Part shown: one piece after another, positions 1 through 8,970 of the stretch
How the letters are laid out: each line of letters opens with the position of its first letter
Numbering within the stretch: the stretch's first letter is position 1
NCBI RefSeq assembly: GCF_020511155.1
Contig: NZ_CP041216.1
Coordinates: forward strand, 1,240,001-1,304,000
Reading direction: 5' to 3'
Source: Shewanella glacialimarina
GTDB lineage: Bacteria; Pseudomonadota; Gammaproteobacteria; Enterobacterales; Shewanellaceae
DNA length: 64,000 nucleotides
Position numbers and translations under genes: made by a program
Notes under the pieces: generated by a model
Told to the model about the DNA's origin: nothing
The model's database searches: none
The model's input: only the letters and a program-made list of their open reading frames with translations

Positions 1-1
1 C

Positions 2-220
2 ATTACCGGCATTGTATCAACGGGTCCAGGTATGGCTGTTTTCCCATCTATCTTGTTTCGTTTACTCGGAAAACAAGTCGTGTATATAGAATCATGGTCT
101 CGCTTTTATTCAGCCTCGCTAACGGGGCGTTTTATGTACTATATATCGACTGTTTTTTACGTGCAGAACGAGTCGATGAAGAGCATTTTTTCTAAAGCAA
201 AATACCGTGGTCGCTTATGA
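2..220 (+). CDS. Alg14/PssD-like glycosyltransferase subunit, 3' part only
   Basis: This is the C-terminal part of an Alg14-type protein; the reading frame is open from base 2, so the gene starts before the window. The visible end reads ITGIVSTGPG, then GKQVVYIESWSR and a final KYRGRL, which matches the C-terminus of Alg14/PssD/EpsE proteins. In this family the membrane-bound Alg14 subunit anchors a soluble Alg13-like catalytic subunit that transfers a sugar from a UDP donor to a lipid-linked acceptor at the cytoplasmic face. The stop overlaps the next gene (ATGA, 217-220), so the two are translationally coupled, as expected for a two-subunit enzyme. An internal ATG at 32 is not the real start, because homology extends upstream of it. 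Confidence 0.8.
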   Translation: MTGIVSTGPGMAVFPSILFRLLGKQVVYIESWSRFYSASLTGRFMYYISTVFYVQNESMKSIFSKAKYRGRL

Positions 221-669
221 ATATTTTTGTAACAGTAGGCCACACACGATTTGATTCTTTATTTAGAAAAATAGACAGCTATCAAAAAGATGAATGGTTT
301 TTTATCTCTCAAATGTATGATGGTGAGTATATACCTGAGTCGGGTACATCAATCCGATACACAGATAAAATTGACCAATATTATAACAATGCTGATGTGG
401 TGATAACCCATGCTGGAGCCGGTACGGTTTATCATTTACTCGAAATAGGTAAACCGATTATTGTTGTCGCTAATAGCGACAGAATTGATTCACACCAAGA
501 AGATTTGATTCGCTATGTTGAGGATAATCACTTTGCACAGGTTTGTCGTGATTTAGATGACCTTGAAGGTTTATTGAATAATATCAACAGCTATAAGGCT
601 ATTAAATATCATAGCGAGCCATTTTGTGCCGCAGCTGATATAGCAAAATTATTAAAATTAATTGATTAA
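217..669 (+). CDS. Alg13/PssE-like glycosyltransferase catalytic subunit
   Basis: A 150-residue protein resembling the C-terminal half of GT28 glycosyltransferases (Alg13, PssE, EpsF). The N-terminus MNIFVTVGHTRFDSLF is the usual Alg13 opening, and ITHAGAGT (about residues 63-70) is the family's UDP-sugar-binding HxGxGS-like motif. DSHQEDL further on corresponds to the conserved donor-site segment. It should pair with the Alg14-like protein encoded just upstream, with which it overlaps by 4 nt. The donor sugar cannot be told from sequence. The length is normal for the family. It is the second gene of the polysaccharide operon and precedes wzz. Confidence 0.82.
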   Translation: MNIFVTVGHTRFDSLFRKIDSYQKDEWFFISQMYDGEYIPESGTSIRYTDKIDQYYNNADVVITHAGAGTVYHLLEIGKPIIVVANSDRIDSHQEDLIRYVEDNHFAQVCRDLDDLEGLLNNINSYKAIKYHSEPFCAAADIAKLLKLID

Positions 670-716
670 GTTCATGATTAATTTTTTGAACTTACGCTTG
701 AATAAGGTGATTTTTG

Positions 717-1664
717 ATGTCTAGTGAGATAGAACGACTTAACTCAAATACTGAGGTAGTCTCTTTTAGCGCCATGTTTGCGATGTTGTGGCGTACAAAG
801 TGGTTCATCATAATATTTACAATGGCAGTTTCAACCGCCACAGTGCTATACGCAATAAGTTTACCTAATGTATACCGAGCTTCAGCTTTATATTTGCCAA
901 AAAGCGGAGATGAAGCTGGTGGTGGATTGGCTAAGTTAGCCGGACAATTTGGTGGTTTAGCCAGCATGGCTGGCATTAATATCGGTGGTGGCGGCACAGA
1001 TAAAACGGTTGCGGCACTGGAGTTTATGAAGTCTCGTGCATTTTTGCAGAGCTTTATCGAAAAACGTGATCTCTACGTACCCATTTTAGCCGCCCAAGGC
1101 TGGGATCAAGCATCAAATAAACTTATCATAGTGCCGGAACTCTATGATGAGACAAATAATACATGGGTTCGTGCAGCACCTCCAGGTTTCAAGGTTATCC
1201 CAACAGCGTGGGAAGCTTATGACGCGCTAAATAAGATGATCACCGTATCTGAGCAGTCTAAAAAAGGCTTTGTTAAAATCGAATTGGAATATTACTCGCC
1301 TGAATTAGCCGCAAAATGGTTAGCCTGGTTGGTAGAGGATTTAAATGCGTATTGGAAGGCTAGAGAACACGCACAAACTCAAAAAAGCATTGCATTTTTA
1401 ACTAAGCAAGCAGACGGAGCGCAATTGTCTGAATTAAAGAATGTTTTTTATCAGCTAATCGCTGAGCAAACTAAAACAACAGTACTCAATGAAGTCAGTG
1501 ACGAAGTGCTATTCGAGACAATAGCCCCTATTGTATTGCCAGAACAAAAAAGTGCACCATCGCGGGCTTTGTTATGCATAGTTGGTTTTGCACTTGCTTT
1601 TATGCTGTCGTGTGTTTTGGGACTCTTTTATTGTGTATTTCGACCTGTAAAAAACAGTCAATAA
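717..1664 (+). CDS. wzz: Wzz-type polysaccharide chain-length regulator
   Basis: An inner-membrane polysaccharide co-polymerase that sets the modal chain length made by a Wzy polymerase. It has an N-terminal membrane helix (about residues 26-46), a large periplasmic domain, and a C-terminal helix (about 288-308) preceded by a proline-containing stretch (VLPEQKSAPSRAL), the typical Wzz layout. There is a Gly-rich segment after the first helix (GLAKLAGQFGGL, MAGINIGGGG). I start at the ATG at 717, not the TTG at 714, because AAGGTGA at 704-710 is then properly spaced. At 315 residues it is of ordinary Wzz size. It lacks the cytoplasmic kinase domain of Wzc-type proteins, which favours O-antigen over group 1 capsule. 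Confidence 0.85.
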   Translation: MSSEIERLNSNTEVVSFSAMFAMLWRTKWFIIIFTMAVSTATVLYAISLPNVYRASALYLPKSGDEAGGGLAKLAGQFGGLASMAGINIGGGGTDKTVAALEFMKSRAFLQSFIEKRDLYVPILAAQGWDQASNKLIIVPELYDETNNTWVRAAPPGFKVIPTAWEAYDALNKMITVSEQSKKGFVKIELEYYSPELAAKWLAWLVEDLNAYWKAREHAQTQKSIAFLTKQADGAQLSELKNVFYQLIAEQTKTTVLNEVSDEVLFETIAPIVLPEQKSAPSRALLCIVGFALAFMLSCVLGLFYCVFRPVKNSQ

Positions 1665-1701
1665 AAGAATGATTTATTTTTTGATTAAGATACTTTACTA
1701 A

Positions 1702-2994
1702 ATGAGCGAACATATAGTTCTGGAACGTGACGATAGAATTATTGTGCTATTACATCATATTGTGGTGTGGTTGATGGCAGGCTATTTGTTAGCTGATATG
1801 GTCTCTGGTTTTTCATTAATGAAGTTGGGCGTTGATCTAAAATTTTCGCTCATTTATAAAACACCATTATTTGGTATTTTATTGTTATTGATTGGTCGTT
1901 ATCAGTTTAAGTTGATGCTTACGATTCTTAGTTTTATCGTCGTGTTAATGATTGCTCCTGCAATTTCATATTTCAAGCTTGCTCAACCGAACATGTTCTT
2001 TTTCGACTTTGGTTATGTAATTAAGTTACTCATGCCAATGACGATATTCACTTATTTTTATGTTATGACTCAACAGGCCCCTGCTTGGTCATATCGTTGG
2101 GCTAAAACAATACTTTGGACATGTTTTTATTCACTATGTTTAAACTTTTTCTTTGCTGCAATAGGCGTTGGGAGCTCGACATATAATACCGGGGGCGGTA
2201 ATACTGCAGGCTCTACAGGGTTTATTTATGCAGGTAATGAGTTAGGTTCTACATTTTTGGTGATTTTTGGTTTTGCACTTCATAAAGTATGGAATGATAA
2301 GCCTAGATATTTGTATATTATATTGGCTATGTTTACCATTTATTGTGGTTTTTTGGTTGCAACTAAGACCACAATGTTAGCAGCCTTAATTTTAGTTACC
2401 ATGATACCTATTGTTAATGAAAGACAGAATTTGTTTCGCTTCACTAAGTTTAAAGCAAAGCTTATTTTGCCTTTACTTATAGCCCTAACTATTTTAGCTG
2501 TTAGCTTATTCGAGATATTAGATTCTATAGGTTTATTAGGTAGATTTGAGTACTTTTATAGACAACGAGGCATAGTGGGTATTATTTGGTCAAATCGGGA
2601 TGTTTTTATTATTGATTTAATATCAATATACATACACCAAAGTTCATTAATTGAGCAGATTTTTGGGCAAGGTATTGCTATTGGATTAAAGCACTCTGTT
2701 GGAAAGGGGTCTGCAGAAGTAGATTTTGTAGATTTGTTGCTTTGGTTTGGTTTTATTGGTTTATCGATGTGTTTGATATTTTATTCTTTTTTACTGGTTT
2801 TATCAGCTAAGTTGACATTAAGACTGAAAAGCATAAATGCTCCGGCTATTTTTTTAATCAACGGACTATTATTAATGCTATCGGCGTTAAGTGGCCACAT
2901 CTGGATTTCAGGAACATTAGGTATTTCCGTCGGGGTTATTAATAGCTTACTTTGGTATGAAAAAATGGACTTAGATAAAGTCAGTGGTGGTTAA
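1702..2994 (+). CDS. wzy: Wzy-like O-antigen polymerase (multi-pass membrane protein)
   Basis: A 430-residue, very hydrophobic protein with roughly ten to twelve predicted membrane segments and one larger loop in the second half (around residues 285-335), the usual shape of Wzy/O-antigen ligase family proteins. These proteins are too divergent in sequence to name by motif; the call rests on topology, on its place directly after wzz, and on the Wzx flippase downstream. It would polymerise undecaprenyl-linked repeat units on the periplasmic side. A WaaL-type ligase or another multi-pass transporter is a less likely alternative. Base composition is AT-rich, as is usual for Wzy genes. Confidence 0.65.
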   Translation: MSEHIVLERDDRIIVLLHHIVVWLMAGYLLADMVSGFSLMKLGVDLKFSLIYKTPLFGILLLLIGRYQFKLMLTILSFIVVLMIAPAISYFKLAQPNMFFFDFGYVIKLLMPMTIFTYFYVMTQQAPAWSYRWAKTILWTCFYSLCLNFFFAAIGVGSSTYNTGGGNTAGSTGFIYAGNELGSTFLVIFGFALHKVWNDKPRYLYIILAMFTIYCGFLVATKTTMLAALILVTMIPIVNERQNLFRFTKFKAKLILPLLIALTILAVSLFEILDSIGLLGRFEYFYRQRGIVGIIWSNRDVFIIDLISIYIHQSSLIEQIFGQGIAIGLKHSVGKGSAEVDFVDLLLWFGFIGLSMCLIFYSFLLVLSAKLTLRLKSINAPAIFLINGLLLMLSALSGHIWISGTLGISVGVINSLLWYEKMDLDKVSGG

Positions 2995-3045
2995 AATTCA
3001 ACCTGATGGTATGGCAGTGTTATTTAATAAATTAAGAGAAATGTA

Positions 3046-4317
3046 ATGTTTAAACAATCTAGAATTGCAGTGATAGGGCTTGGTTACGTCGGCTTACCTT
3101 TGGCGGTAGAGTTTGGTAAGCATTACCCAACTATTGGTTTTGATATTAATGAAATTCGTGTGGCTGAACTTAAGTCCGGCATGGATAATACTCTTGAAGT
3201 TGAAAAAGAAGAGCTTTTAGAAGCTAAGCTATTAACCTTTACTTGTGAACTTAAGGATATTGCAAATTACAATATTTATATTGTGACAGTACCGACGCCT
3301 ATAGATGATAACAATGCCCCGGATTTGACTCCACTAGTTAAAGCCTCTGAAGCACTTGGTAAGGTCATTACTAAGGGCGACACTGTTATTTATGAATCTA
3401 CAGTTTACCCCGGAGCTACCGAAGAGGTTTGTATCCCTATTATTGAGCAGATTTCAGGCCTCAAGTTTAATGTCGATTTTTATGCAGGATATAGTCCTGA
3501 GCGTATTAATCCTGGTGACAAAGTCAATCGCTTAACCACCATTATGAAGATTACGTCAGGCTCTACACCTGAGACTGCCGATTTCGTTGATAATCTGTAT
3601 TCATCAATTATTACAGCGGGTACACACAAAGCTTCATCGATTAAAGTGGCTGAAGCAGCTAAAGTAATTGAAAATACACAACGAGATCTGAATATCGCAA
3701 TTATCAATGAATTTGCGAAGATTTTTAATAGACTCGATATTGATACTGAAGAGGTGTTAAAAGCTGCTGGTACTAAGTGGAACTTTCTTCACTTTAAACC
3801 AGGTTTAGTTGGTGGTCATTGTATTAGTGTAGATCCATATTATCTCACCCATAAAGCCAAAGAAGTAGGTTATACACCAGAAGTCATACTAGCAGGTCGT
3901 CGAATTAACGACGGTATGGGAGCTTATGTTTCAACTCAAATGGTAAAAAAACTTGCTAGTAAAAAAATCCATATTGATGAAGCTAAAGTACTGGTGCTCG
4001 GTTTCACTTTCAAAGGTGATTGTCCTGACGTTCGTAATACTAAAGTTATTGACGTTATCAACGAGTTGAAAAGTTTTAATATCTCCGTTGATGTATATGA
4101 TGCATGGGCTAATCCGGCGGAAGTTAAGCATGAATATGATTTAGACCTTATTTCAGAACTAAAACTGAATGAATATGATGGCATTATCATCGCAGTCGAT
4201 CATAGTGAATTTAAAGCGATGGGTATCGAGAAGGTGCGCCAACTCGGAAAAGAAAACCATGTCGTTTACGATGTTAAGTATGTTTTCGGTATCAATGATT
4301 CAGATTTGAGGTTGTAA
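3046..4317 (+). CDS. wbpA: UDP-GlcNAc 6-dehydrogenase, WbpA/TviB family
   Basis: An NAD-dependent nucleotide-sugar dehydrogenase that oxidises C6 of UDP-GlcNAc to UDP-GlcNAcA, the first step of the UDP-ManNAc3NAcA pathway. It has a Rossmann fold with GLGYVG at residues 11-16, the catalytic cysteine at 259 within [12 protein letters not shown], and the C-terminal UDP-binding domain ([15 protein letters not shown]). At 423 residues it is close to WbpA/TviB lengths. The gene order wbpA-wbpB-wbpD-wbpE-wzx-wbpI identifies the pathway better than this protein alone does, since TviB/WbpO enzymes acting on UDP-GalNAc look alike. The stop is 2 nt before wbpB. Confidence 0.88.
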   Translation: MFKQSRIAVIGLGYVGLPLAVEFGKHYPTIGFDINEIRVAELKSGMDNTLEVEKEELLEAKLLTFTCELKDIANYNIYIVTVPTPIDDNNAPDLTPLVKASEALGKVITKGDTVIYESTVYPGATEEVCIPIIEQISGLKFNVDFYAGYSPERINPGDKVNRLTTIMKITSGSTPETADFVDNLYSSIITAGTHKASSIKVAEAAKVIENTQRDLNIAIINEFAKIFNRLDIDTEEVLKAAGTKWNFLHFKPGLVGGHCISVDPYYLTHKAKEVGYTPEVILAGRRINDGMGAYVSTQMVKKLASKKIHIDEAKVLVLGFTFKGDCPDVRNTKVIDVINELKSFNISVDVYDAWANPAEVKHEYDLDLISELKLNEYDGIIIAVDHSEFKAMGIEKVRQLGKENHVVYDVKYVFGINDSDLRL

Positions 4318-4319
4318 TT

Positions 4320-5264
4320 ATGAAGAAGTTTGCACTGATAGGCACCGCTGGTTATATCGCGCCAAGGCATTTAAATGCTATTAGAGACACGGGTAATGAG
4401 CTCGTGGTTGCAATGGATATTAATGATTCTGTTGGCATTATGGATATGCACTTTCCTGACTCAGAGTTTTTTACAGAATTTGAGGATTTTGCAGCTTATG
4501 TGGAAGATGAAGCAATTAAAGGCAATAAGCTAGATTATGTTTCTATATGCTCGCCTAATTATTTACATACCCCACATATGAAATTTGCGTTGAAAAATGG
4601 CATTGATGTTATTTGTGAAAAACCCATGGTGCTTCATTCAAGTGAGATAGATATTCTTGCTCAATACGAGAAAAAGTATGGTGCGAAAGTTAATACTATT
4701 CTGCAACTACGATTACACCCTTCGATTCTTGCGTTGAAAGAGAAAGTAGCAAATGCGCCTAAAGATAAAGTTTTTGATGTAGAGCTTACATACATGACAT
4801 CCCGTGGTAAGTGGTATTTGAAGTCTTGGAAGGGCGATAATACCAAGTCTGGCGGTGTGGCTACTAATGTTGGTGTTCATTTCTACGATATGCTTCATTT
4901 TATTTTTGGTGATCTTAAGCATAACGAAGTCCATTATCGTGATGAACAAACTGCAGCAGGATATATTGAGTACGCCCAAGCTCGTGTTAAATGGTTTTTA
5001 TCTATTGATGCAAATAATTTACCCGATAATGCGGTGAAGGGGGAGAAGACAACCTATCGTAGTATTTTAATAGGCGATGAAGAGTTAGAGTTTTCTGGTG
5101 GTTTTACCGATCTTCATACGCAGAGTTATCAACGCATTTTAGATAATAAGGGGTACGGCCTAGAAGATAATCGCGTTGCTATTGAAACCGTTGAAATTAT
5201 CAGAGAACAAGCACTGGCTTCTAACCCTATAAATTATCACCCATTAATGAATAAACTGATTTAA
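4320..5264 (+). CDS. wbpB: WbpB-like UDP-GlcNAcA 3-dehydrogenase
   Basis: A Gfo/Idh/MocA-type NAD-binding oxidoreductase. The N-terminus MKKFALIGTAGYIAPRHL carries a modified dinucleotide-binding turn, and CEKPM (EKP at 100-102) is the family hallmark. WbpB oxidises C3 of UDP-GlcNAcA, giving the 3-keto sugar that WbpE transaminates. Length (314 residues) and N-terminus fit WbpB/WlbA rather than general Gfo/Idh enzymes. It follows wbpA with a 2-nt gap and precedes wbpD, the order expected for the pathway. In the described WbpB/WbpE systems NAD is regenerated with 2-oxoglutarate; that is family knowledge and is not visible here. Confidence 0.87.
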   Translation: MKKFALIGTAGYIAPRHLNAIRDTGNELVVAMDINDSVGIMDMHFPDSEFFTEFEDFAAYVEDEAIKGNKLDYVSICSPNYLHTPHMKFALKNGIDVICEKPMVLHSSEIDILAQYEKKYGAKVNTILQLRLHPSILALKEKVANAPKDKVFDVELTYMTSRGKWYLKSWKGDNTKSGGVATNVGVHFYDMLHFIFGDLKHNEVHYRDEQTAAGYIEYAQARVKWFLSIDANNLPDNAVKGEKTTYRSILIGDEELEFSGGFTDLHTQSYQRILDNKGYGLEDNRVAIETVEIIREQALASNPINYHPLMNKLI

Positions 5265-5286
5265 TCATTGTTCTATTTATTTACTC

Positions 5287-5312
5287 TGTAAGCCATTCAA
5301 CAGTGGCTTACA
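5287..5312 (+). other. Hairpin between wbpB and wbpD
   Basis: A perfect 9-bp inverted repeat, TGTAAGCCA (5287-5295) and TGGCTTACA (5304-5312), with an 8-nt loop, fills the only sizeable gap inside the wbpABDE run. There is no U-run after it, so it is not a classic terminator. It could be an RNA processing or stability element; function is inferred only. Confidence 0.5.
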
Positions 5313-5329
5313 TGTTGAGTTGAGTCATT

Positions 5330-5908
5330 ATGAAATATACTAAACATGATACTGCCATTGTCGATGATGGCGCCACAATTGGTGATAACACTCGAATTTG
5401 GCACTTTGTGCATATTTGCGGACAGGCAAGTATAGGTGAAGGTTGCTCATTAGGGCAAAACGTTTTTATTGGTAATAAAGTGGTTATTGGTAATAACGTT
5501 AAGATTCAGAATAATGTGTCCGTTTACGACAATGTATATATAGAAGATGATGTATTTTGTGGGCCAAGCATGGTTTTTACTAACGTCTATAATCCCCGCT
5601 CTTTTATCGAAAGAAAAACCGAGTATCGCGATACGTTAATTAAACGCGGTGCAACACTTGGTGCAAACTGTACTATTGTATGCGGTGTTACTGTAGGTGC
5701 TTTTTCATTAATAGGTGCTGGTGCGGTTGTTAATAAAGATGTGCCTGAATATGCGTTAATGGTAGGGGTTCCCGCTAAACAAATAGGCTGGATCAGTGAG
5801 TATGGTGAGCAGCTTCCGTTACCTTTAGTTGGTCAAGCTGAGTGTGCTTGTGAGCATACAGGAACAAAATATGTGCTCAGTAACAATACATTGACTAAAG
5901 TGAGTTAG
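5330..5908 (+). CDS. wbpD: WbpD-like UDP-sugar 3-N-acetyltransferase
   Basis: A left-handed beta-helix (hexapeptide repeat) acetyltransferase of 192 residues. Repeats such as IGDNTR, IGEGCS, IGNKVV and IGNNVK run through residues 16-65, with further coils to about residue 145 (LIGAGAVV...VPAKQIG). WbpD transfers acetyl from acetyl-CoA to the 3-amino group made by WbpE, giving UDP-GlcNAc3NAcA. The length and the opening ([17 protein letters not shown]) are typical of the WbpD/WlbB group. It lies between wbpB and wbpE with a 5-nt gap to the latter. Confidence 0.88.
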   Translation: MKYTKHDTAIVDDGATIGDNTRIWHFVHICGQASIGEGCSLGQNVFIGNKVVIGNNVKIQNNVSVYDNVYIEDDVFCGPSMVFTNVYNPRSFIERKTEYRDTLIKRGATLGANCTIVCGVTVGAFSLIGAGAVVNKDVPEYALMVGVPAKQIGWISEYGEQLPLPLVGQAECACEHTGTKYVLSNNTLTKVS

Positions 5909-5913
5909 ATATA

Positions 5914-7017
5914 ATGCAATTTATCGATTTAGCCGCTCAATATGAGCACCTTAAAACACGTATTGATTCGCGAATTCAAACCGTTTTAGATCACGGTTGT
6001 TATATTATGGGCCCAGAAGTAGAGGAACTAGAATCTCAATTAGCCGATTATGTTGGCGTTAAGCATGCTATTACCTGTGCAAATGGCACTGATGCATTAC
6101 AGCTGTGTATGATGGTTTTAGACATTAAAGAAGGCGATGCAGTTTTTTGTCCTACTTTTACATTTTTCGCTACGGCCGAAGTTGTAGCATTTGCAAATGC
6201 CACTCCTGTTTTTGTTGATTCTGATGTACAAACTTTTAATATTTGCCCAGTAGATTTAGAAAAAAGAATATTAGAAGTTATCAGTGAAGGTAAGTTAATA
6301 CCTAGGGCGATTATCGCTGTAGATCTATTTGGATTGCCTGCAAATTATCCTGAAATACAGAAGATCGCCGATAAGTATGGCCTTAAATTAATTGAAGATG
6401 CTGCTCAAGGTTTTGGTGGTGCTATTAATGGGCAACGCGCAGGAAGTTTTGGAGATATTGCCACAACCAGTTTTTTCCCAGCTAAGCCTCTAGGGTGTTA
6501 CGGCGATGGTGGGGCTATTTTTACAAATAACGATGATTATGCAACATTGCTTAAATCCTTAAGAGTGCACGGCAAAGGTAGTGATAAATACGATAACGTT
6601 AGAATAGGCATTAATAGTCGTTTAGATACTATTCAGGCAGCCGTATTACTTGAAAAACTGGCTGTATTTCCTCAAGAGTTGGTTCATCGCAATCGGGCTG
6701 CATCATTTTATAGTACCCGTTTGAGTGATCGTTTTGTCACCCCTATACTGCCTGCAGGCTATACTTCATCTTGGGCTCAATATACCTTGATTGATGATAA
6801 GCGCGAAGCTGTTATGGCTGAATATAAAAGCAAAGGCGTACCTACCATGATTTATTATGGTACTTGTATGCATCAACAAACGGCATTTAGTCATTTAAAC
6901 TACTCAGATGCTGATTTTCCCATAGCATCATTGCTTGCTAAGCAAGTGTTTAGTCTACCAATGCACCCTTATATAACAGAAACGTCTCTCGAATCTATTT
7001 GCTTAATATCAAAATGA
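5914..7017 (+). CDS. wbpE: WbpE-like PLP aminotransferase
   Basis: A DegT/DnrJ/EryC1/StrS-family aminotransferase that converts the 3-keto UDP-sugar to the 3-amino sugar using glutamate. The PLP Schiff-base lysine is K191 in TTSFFPAKPLGCYGDGGA, the cofactor aspartate is in EDAAQGFGG (about 161-169), and the N-terminus has the conserved DLAAQY. At 367 residues it has full family length. The final codons overlap wzx by 4 nt (ATGA at 7014-7017), suggesting coupled translation. Neighbouring wbpA, wbpB and wbpD make assignment to the ManNAc3NAcA pathway stronger than the family alone would. Confidence 0.88.
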   Translation: MQFIDLAAQYEHLKTRIDSRIQTVLDHGCYIMGPEVEELESQLADYVGVKHAITCANGTDALQLCMMVLDIKEGDAVFCPTFTFFATAEVVAFANATPVFVDSDVQTFNICPVDLEKRILEVISEGKLIPRAIIAVDLFGLPANYPEIQKIADKYGLKLIEDAAQGFGGAINGQRAGSFGDIATTSFFPAKPLGCYGDGGAIFTNNDDYATLLKSLRVHGKGSDKYDNVRIGINSRLDTIQAAVLLEKLAVFPQELVHRNRAASFYSTRLSDRFVTPILPAGYTSSWAQYTLIDDKREAVMAEYKSKGVPTMIYYGTCMHQQTAFSHLNYSDADFPIASLLAKQVFSLPMHPYITETSLESICLISK

Positions 7018-8363
7018 ATGGTCTTTGGAACAAAGCATTAAAGGTTTTTTTAGGGACATCTGTTTTACAGATGTCCTCCATTTTAAATTTTATTGTGCTC
7101 GCGAGGCTACTCTCATCTCAAGATTTTGGTCACTTAAGACAGCTGATGCTATTGAATCAAATTCTGTTTTCAGTCCTTTTTGCTGCAATTCCCATTTCTT
7201 TATTGTATTTTTGTGGCCGATTTACCGACAAACAAGATAAAAAAACAGTAGCTAGAAAGCATTTTGTGTTAATTCTAGGATGTGGGGTAGTGGGTGCTAT
7301 TGGCATTTTGATATTTAAAAATGGCCTTTCTGAACTGTATGGTAACCCTGCGCTGTCTCATTTACTTGAGCTATTTTTTATATTTCCCCTTTTCTATATG
7401 ATTTACAATTCAGTACCGACATTTCTTGTGGCATTAGATAAAACACATTTAATTAAGTGGTACTGTCCCTTAATCGCAATAGTTAATACCCTTGTAATTA
7501 CATATGTAGCCACTTTTGCATCGTTTTTAGTTGTTATCTGGGTGTTAATTATCACCGCAGGTATATCCGCTGTTATTGCATTACTCCTACTTGCGTGGTT
7601 GACAAAAAATCCACAAGATGATGTTAACTTTAAAGATACCAAGTTTACTTATTCTGATGTTATAGGTTATTCATGGTTTTTAGTTATCGCGGCAGCCATA
7701 ACAATATTGGGTAGTAAAATTGACCAGTTTATTATATCCAATAAGCTAGGACTCGAAGCTTTTGCTGTATATTCTGTAGGTGCTTTTCAGATACCCATTT
7801 ATAGCCTCATTCAATCAAGTGTTAATTCAGTCATGCTACCGCAGTTAACCTCTCATATTGTTAATAATCAATGGGACAAACTGCGAAGTTTATGGCGTGA
7901 ATCTGTCGATAAAATAAGCCTTGTAGCATTACCTTTGGCGGCAGTCTTAACAGTATTTTCATATGAGTTTATTACACTGTTTTTTGGCGATAAATATGGC
8001 GATGCAGCAACAATATTTTTGATATTTTCATTGTTAGCTCCTATAAAGTGCATTTCATTTGGATTGATTTTTAGAGCGTCAGGCAAGCCACAATATGACC
8101 TTATCGGTGCTGTAGTTTTCCTTATTATATCAACAATACTGACATTCGTAGGGGTTACTTATTGGGGTGATATAGGGGTTGCTGTTGGTGTGGTCATGGC
8201 AACATTGTTGCTGGTCTTCTTGATGACTTTGTTGATCAAAATATACACCAAAGGTGAAATGGGATTTTTTGATATACTTCCGGTTTTTTTCTTTGTCCGA
8301 TTCATTGGTTGGATATCATTATTTTTTGCTTTTAAAAAAGTAATTGGGTGGATACAGTTTTGA
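7014..8363 (+). CDS. wzx: Wzx-type lipid-linked oligosaccharide flippase
   Basis: A 449-residue integral membrane protein of the polysaccharide exporter (MOP/MATE-like) superfamily with about 12 membrane segments. The opening, LGTSVLQMSSILNFIVLARLLSS..FG, is typical of Wzx/RfbX. It flips the undecaprenyl-PP-linked repeat unit to the periplasmic side for polymerisation. I use the ATG at 7014, which overlaps the wbpE stop, not the TTG at 6999. It is the only flippase candidate in the locus. Substrate cannot be deduced from sequence. Confidence 0.83.
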   Translation: MNGLWNKALKVFLGTSVLQMSSILNFIVLARLLSSQDFGHLRQLMLLNQILFSVLFAAIPISLLYFCGRFTDKQDKKTVARKHFVLILGCGVVGAIGILIFKNGLSELYGNPALSHLLELFFIFPLFYMIYNSVPTFLVALDKTHLIKWYCPLIAIVNTLVITYVATFASFLVVIWVLIITAGISAVIALLLLAWLTKNPQDDVNFKDTKFTYSDVIGYSWFLVIAAAITILGSKIDQFIISNKLGLEAFAVYSVGAFQIPIYSLIQSSVNSVMLPQLTSHIVNNQWDKLRSLWRESVDKISLVALPLAAVLTVFSYEFITLFFGDKYGDAATIFLIFSLLAPIKCISFGLIFRASGKPQYDLIGAVVFLIISTILTFVGVTYWGDIGVAVGVVMATLLLVFLMTLLIKIYTKGEMGFFDILPVFFFVRFIGWISLFFAFKKVIGWIQF

Positions 8364-8896
8364 AAGAACTCCTCAAACGTTTTATCACTGCAAACGACTT
8401 TCTTTATGGGAAGGTTTATAATTATGGCTTTGTCACTAAGTTTAACTTTCGACAGTATTTTTTTAATAGAGTGATTAATTTCTTGTCAGGTAAAAAACAG
8501 GGAAAATATAACTGTGCTCATTTTACTTCCCGAGTTATCGCTGGTGATAAGTTGATACTCGAAGGGTCTAAAAAAGGCACATATTGCAGTCTTGTTGTGA
8601 GCGGTGGTTGCTACTTACAGGCCGGTAACGGAATAAGAATTGGTGAGGGAACTATTTGGGCACCCAATGTCGCAATTATTAGTGCAAACCATGATATGAG
8701 TCGTACCGATCATGGTTGGTCTCAGGCTGAAGGCGTTGTTATTGGCAAAGACTGTTGGATTGGTACCGGTGTAACTATTTTGCCCGGTGTTGTAATTGGC
8801 GATAATTGTATTATTGCCGCGGGTGCCGTTGTGACACGCTCTTTTTCTGCTAGTCATTTGGTGATTGGTGGTGTGCCAGCGAAAGAATTACAATAG
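8360..8896 (+). CDS. Hexapeptide-repeat acyltransferase (putative O-acetyltransferase)
   Basis: A left-handed beta-helix acyltransferase of the WbbJ/maltose-acetyltransferase type. The signature is the C-terminal half: WAPNVAIISANHD, then IGKDCWIGTGVTILPGVVIGDNCIIAAGAVVT, with the active-site His expected in SANHD. A likely role is acetylating a sugar of the repeat unit. The start is uncertain: GTG at 8348 lacks a ribosome-binding site, whereas TTG at 8360 overlaps the wzx stop (TTGA) and has GGGTGGA at 8346-8351 upstream, so I prefer 8360. The first 60 residues are basic and hydrophobic and resemble nothing I can name. Confidence 0.75.
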   Translation: MKELLKRFITANDFLYGKVYNYGFVTKFNFRQYFFNRVINFLSGKKQGKYNCAHFTSRVIAGDKLILEGSKKGTYCSLVVSGGCYLQAGNGIRIGEGTIWAPNVAIISANHDMSRTDHGWSQAEGVVIGKDCWIGTGVTILPGVVIGDNCIIAAGAVVTRSFSASHLVIGGVPAKELQ

Positions 8897-8970
8897 GCTA
8901 GGTTTATCTTTAGAATACATGTCTAGAATTGCACTTGAGTGTGCTCTAGCAAATATATTGATGGAGTTTT

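Noticed and set aside
692..997. 101-codon antisense ORF across wzz
   Set aside because: Pro/Ala-rich shadow of the Gly-rich wzz segment on the other strand; wzz is clearly the real gene.
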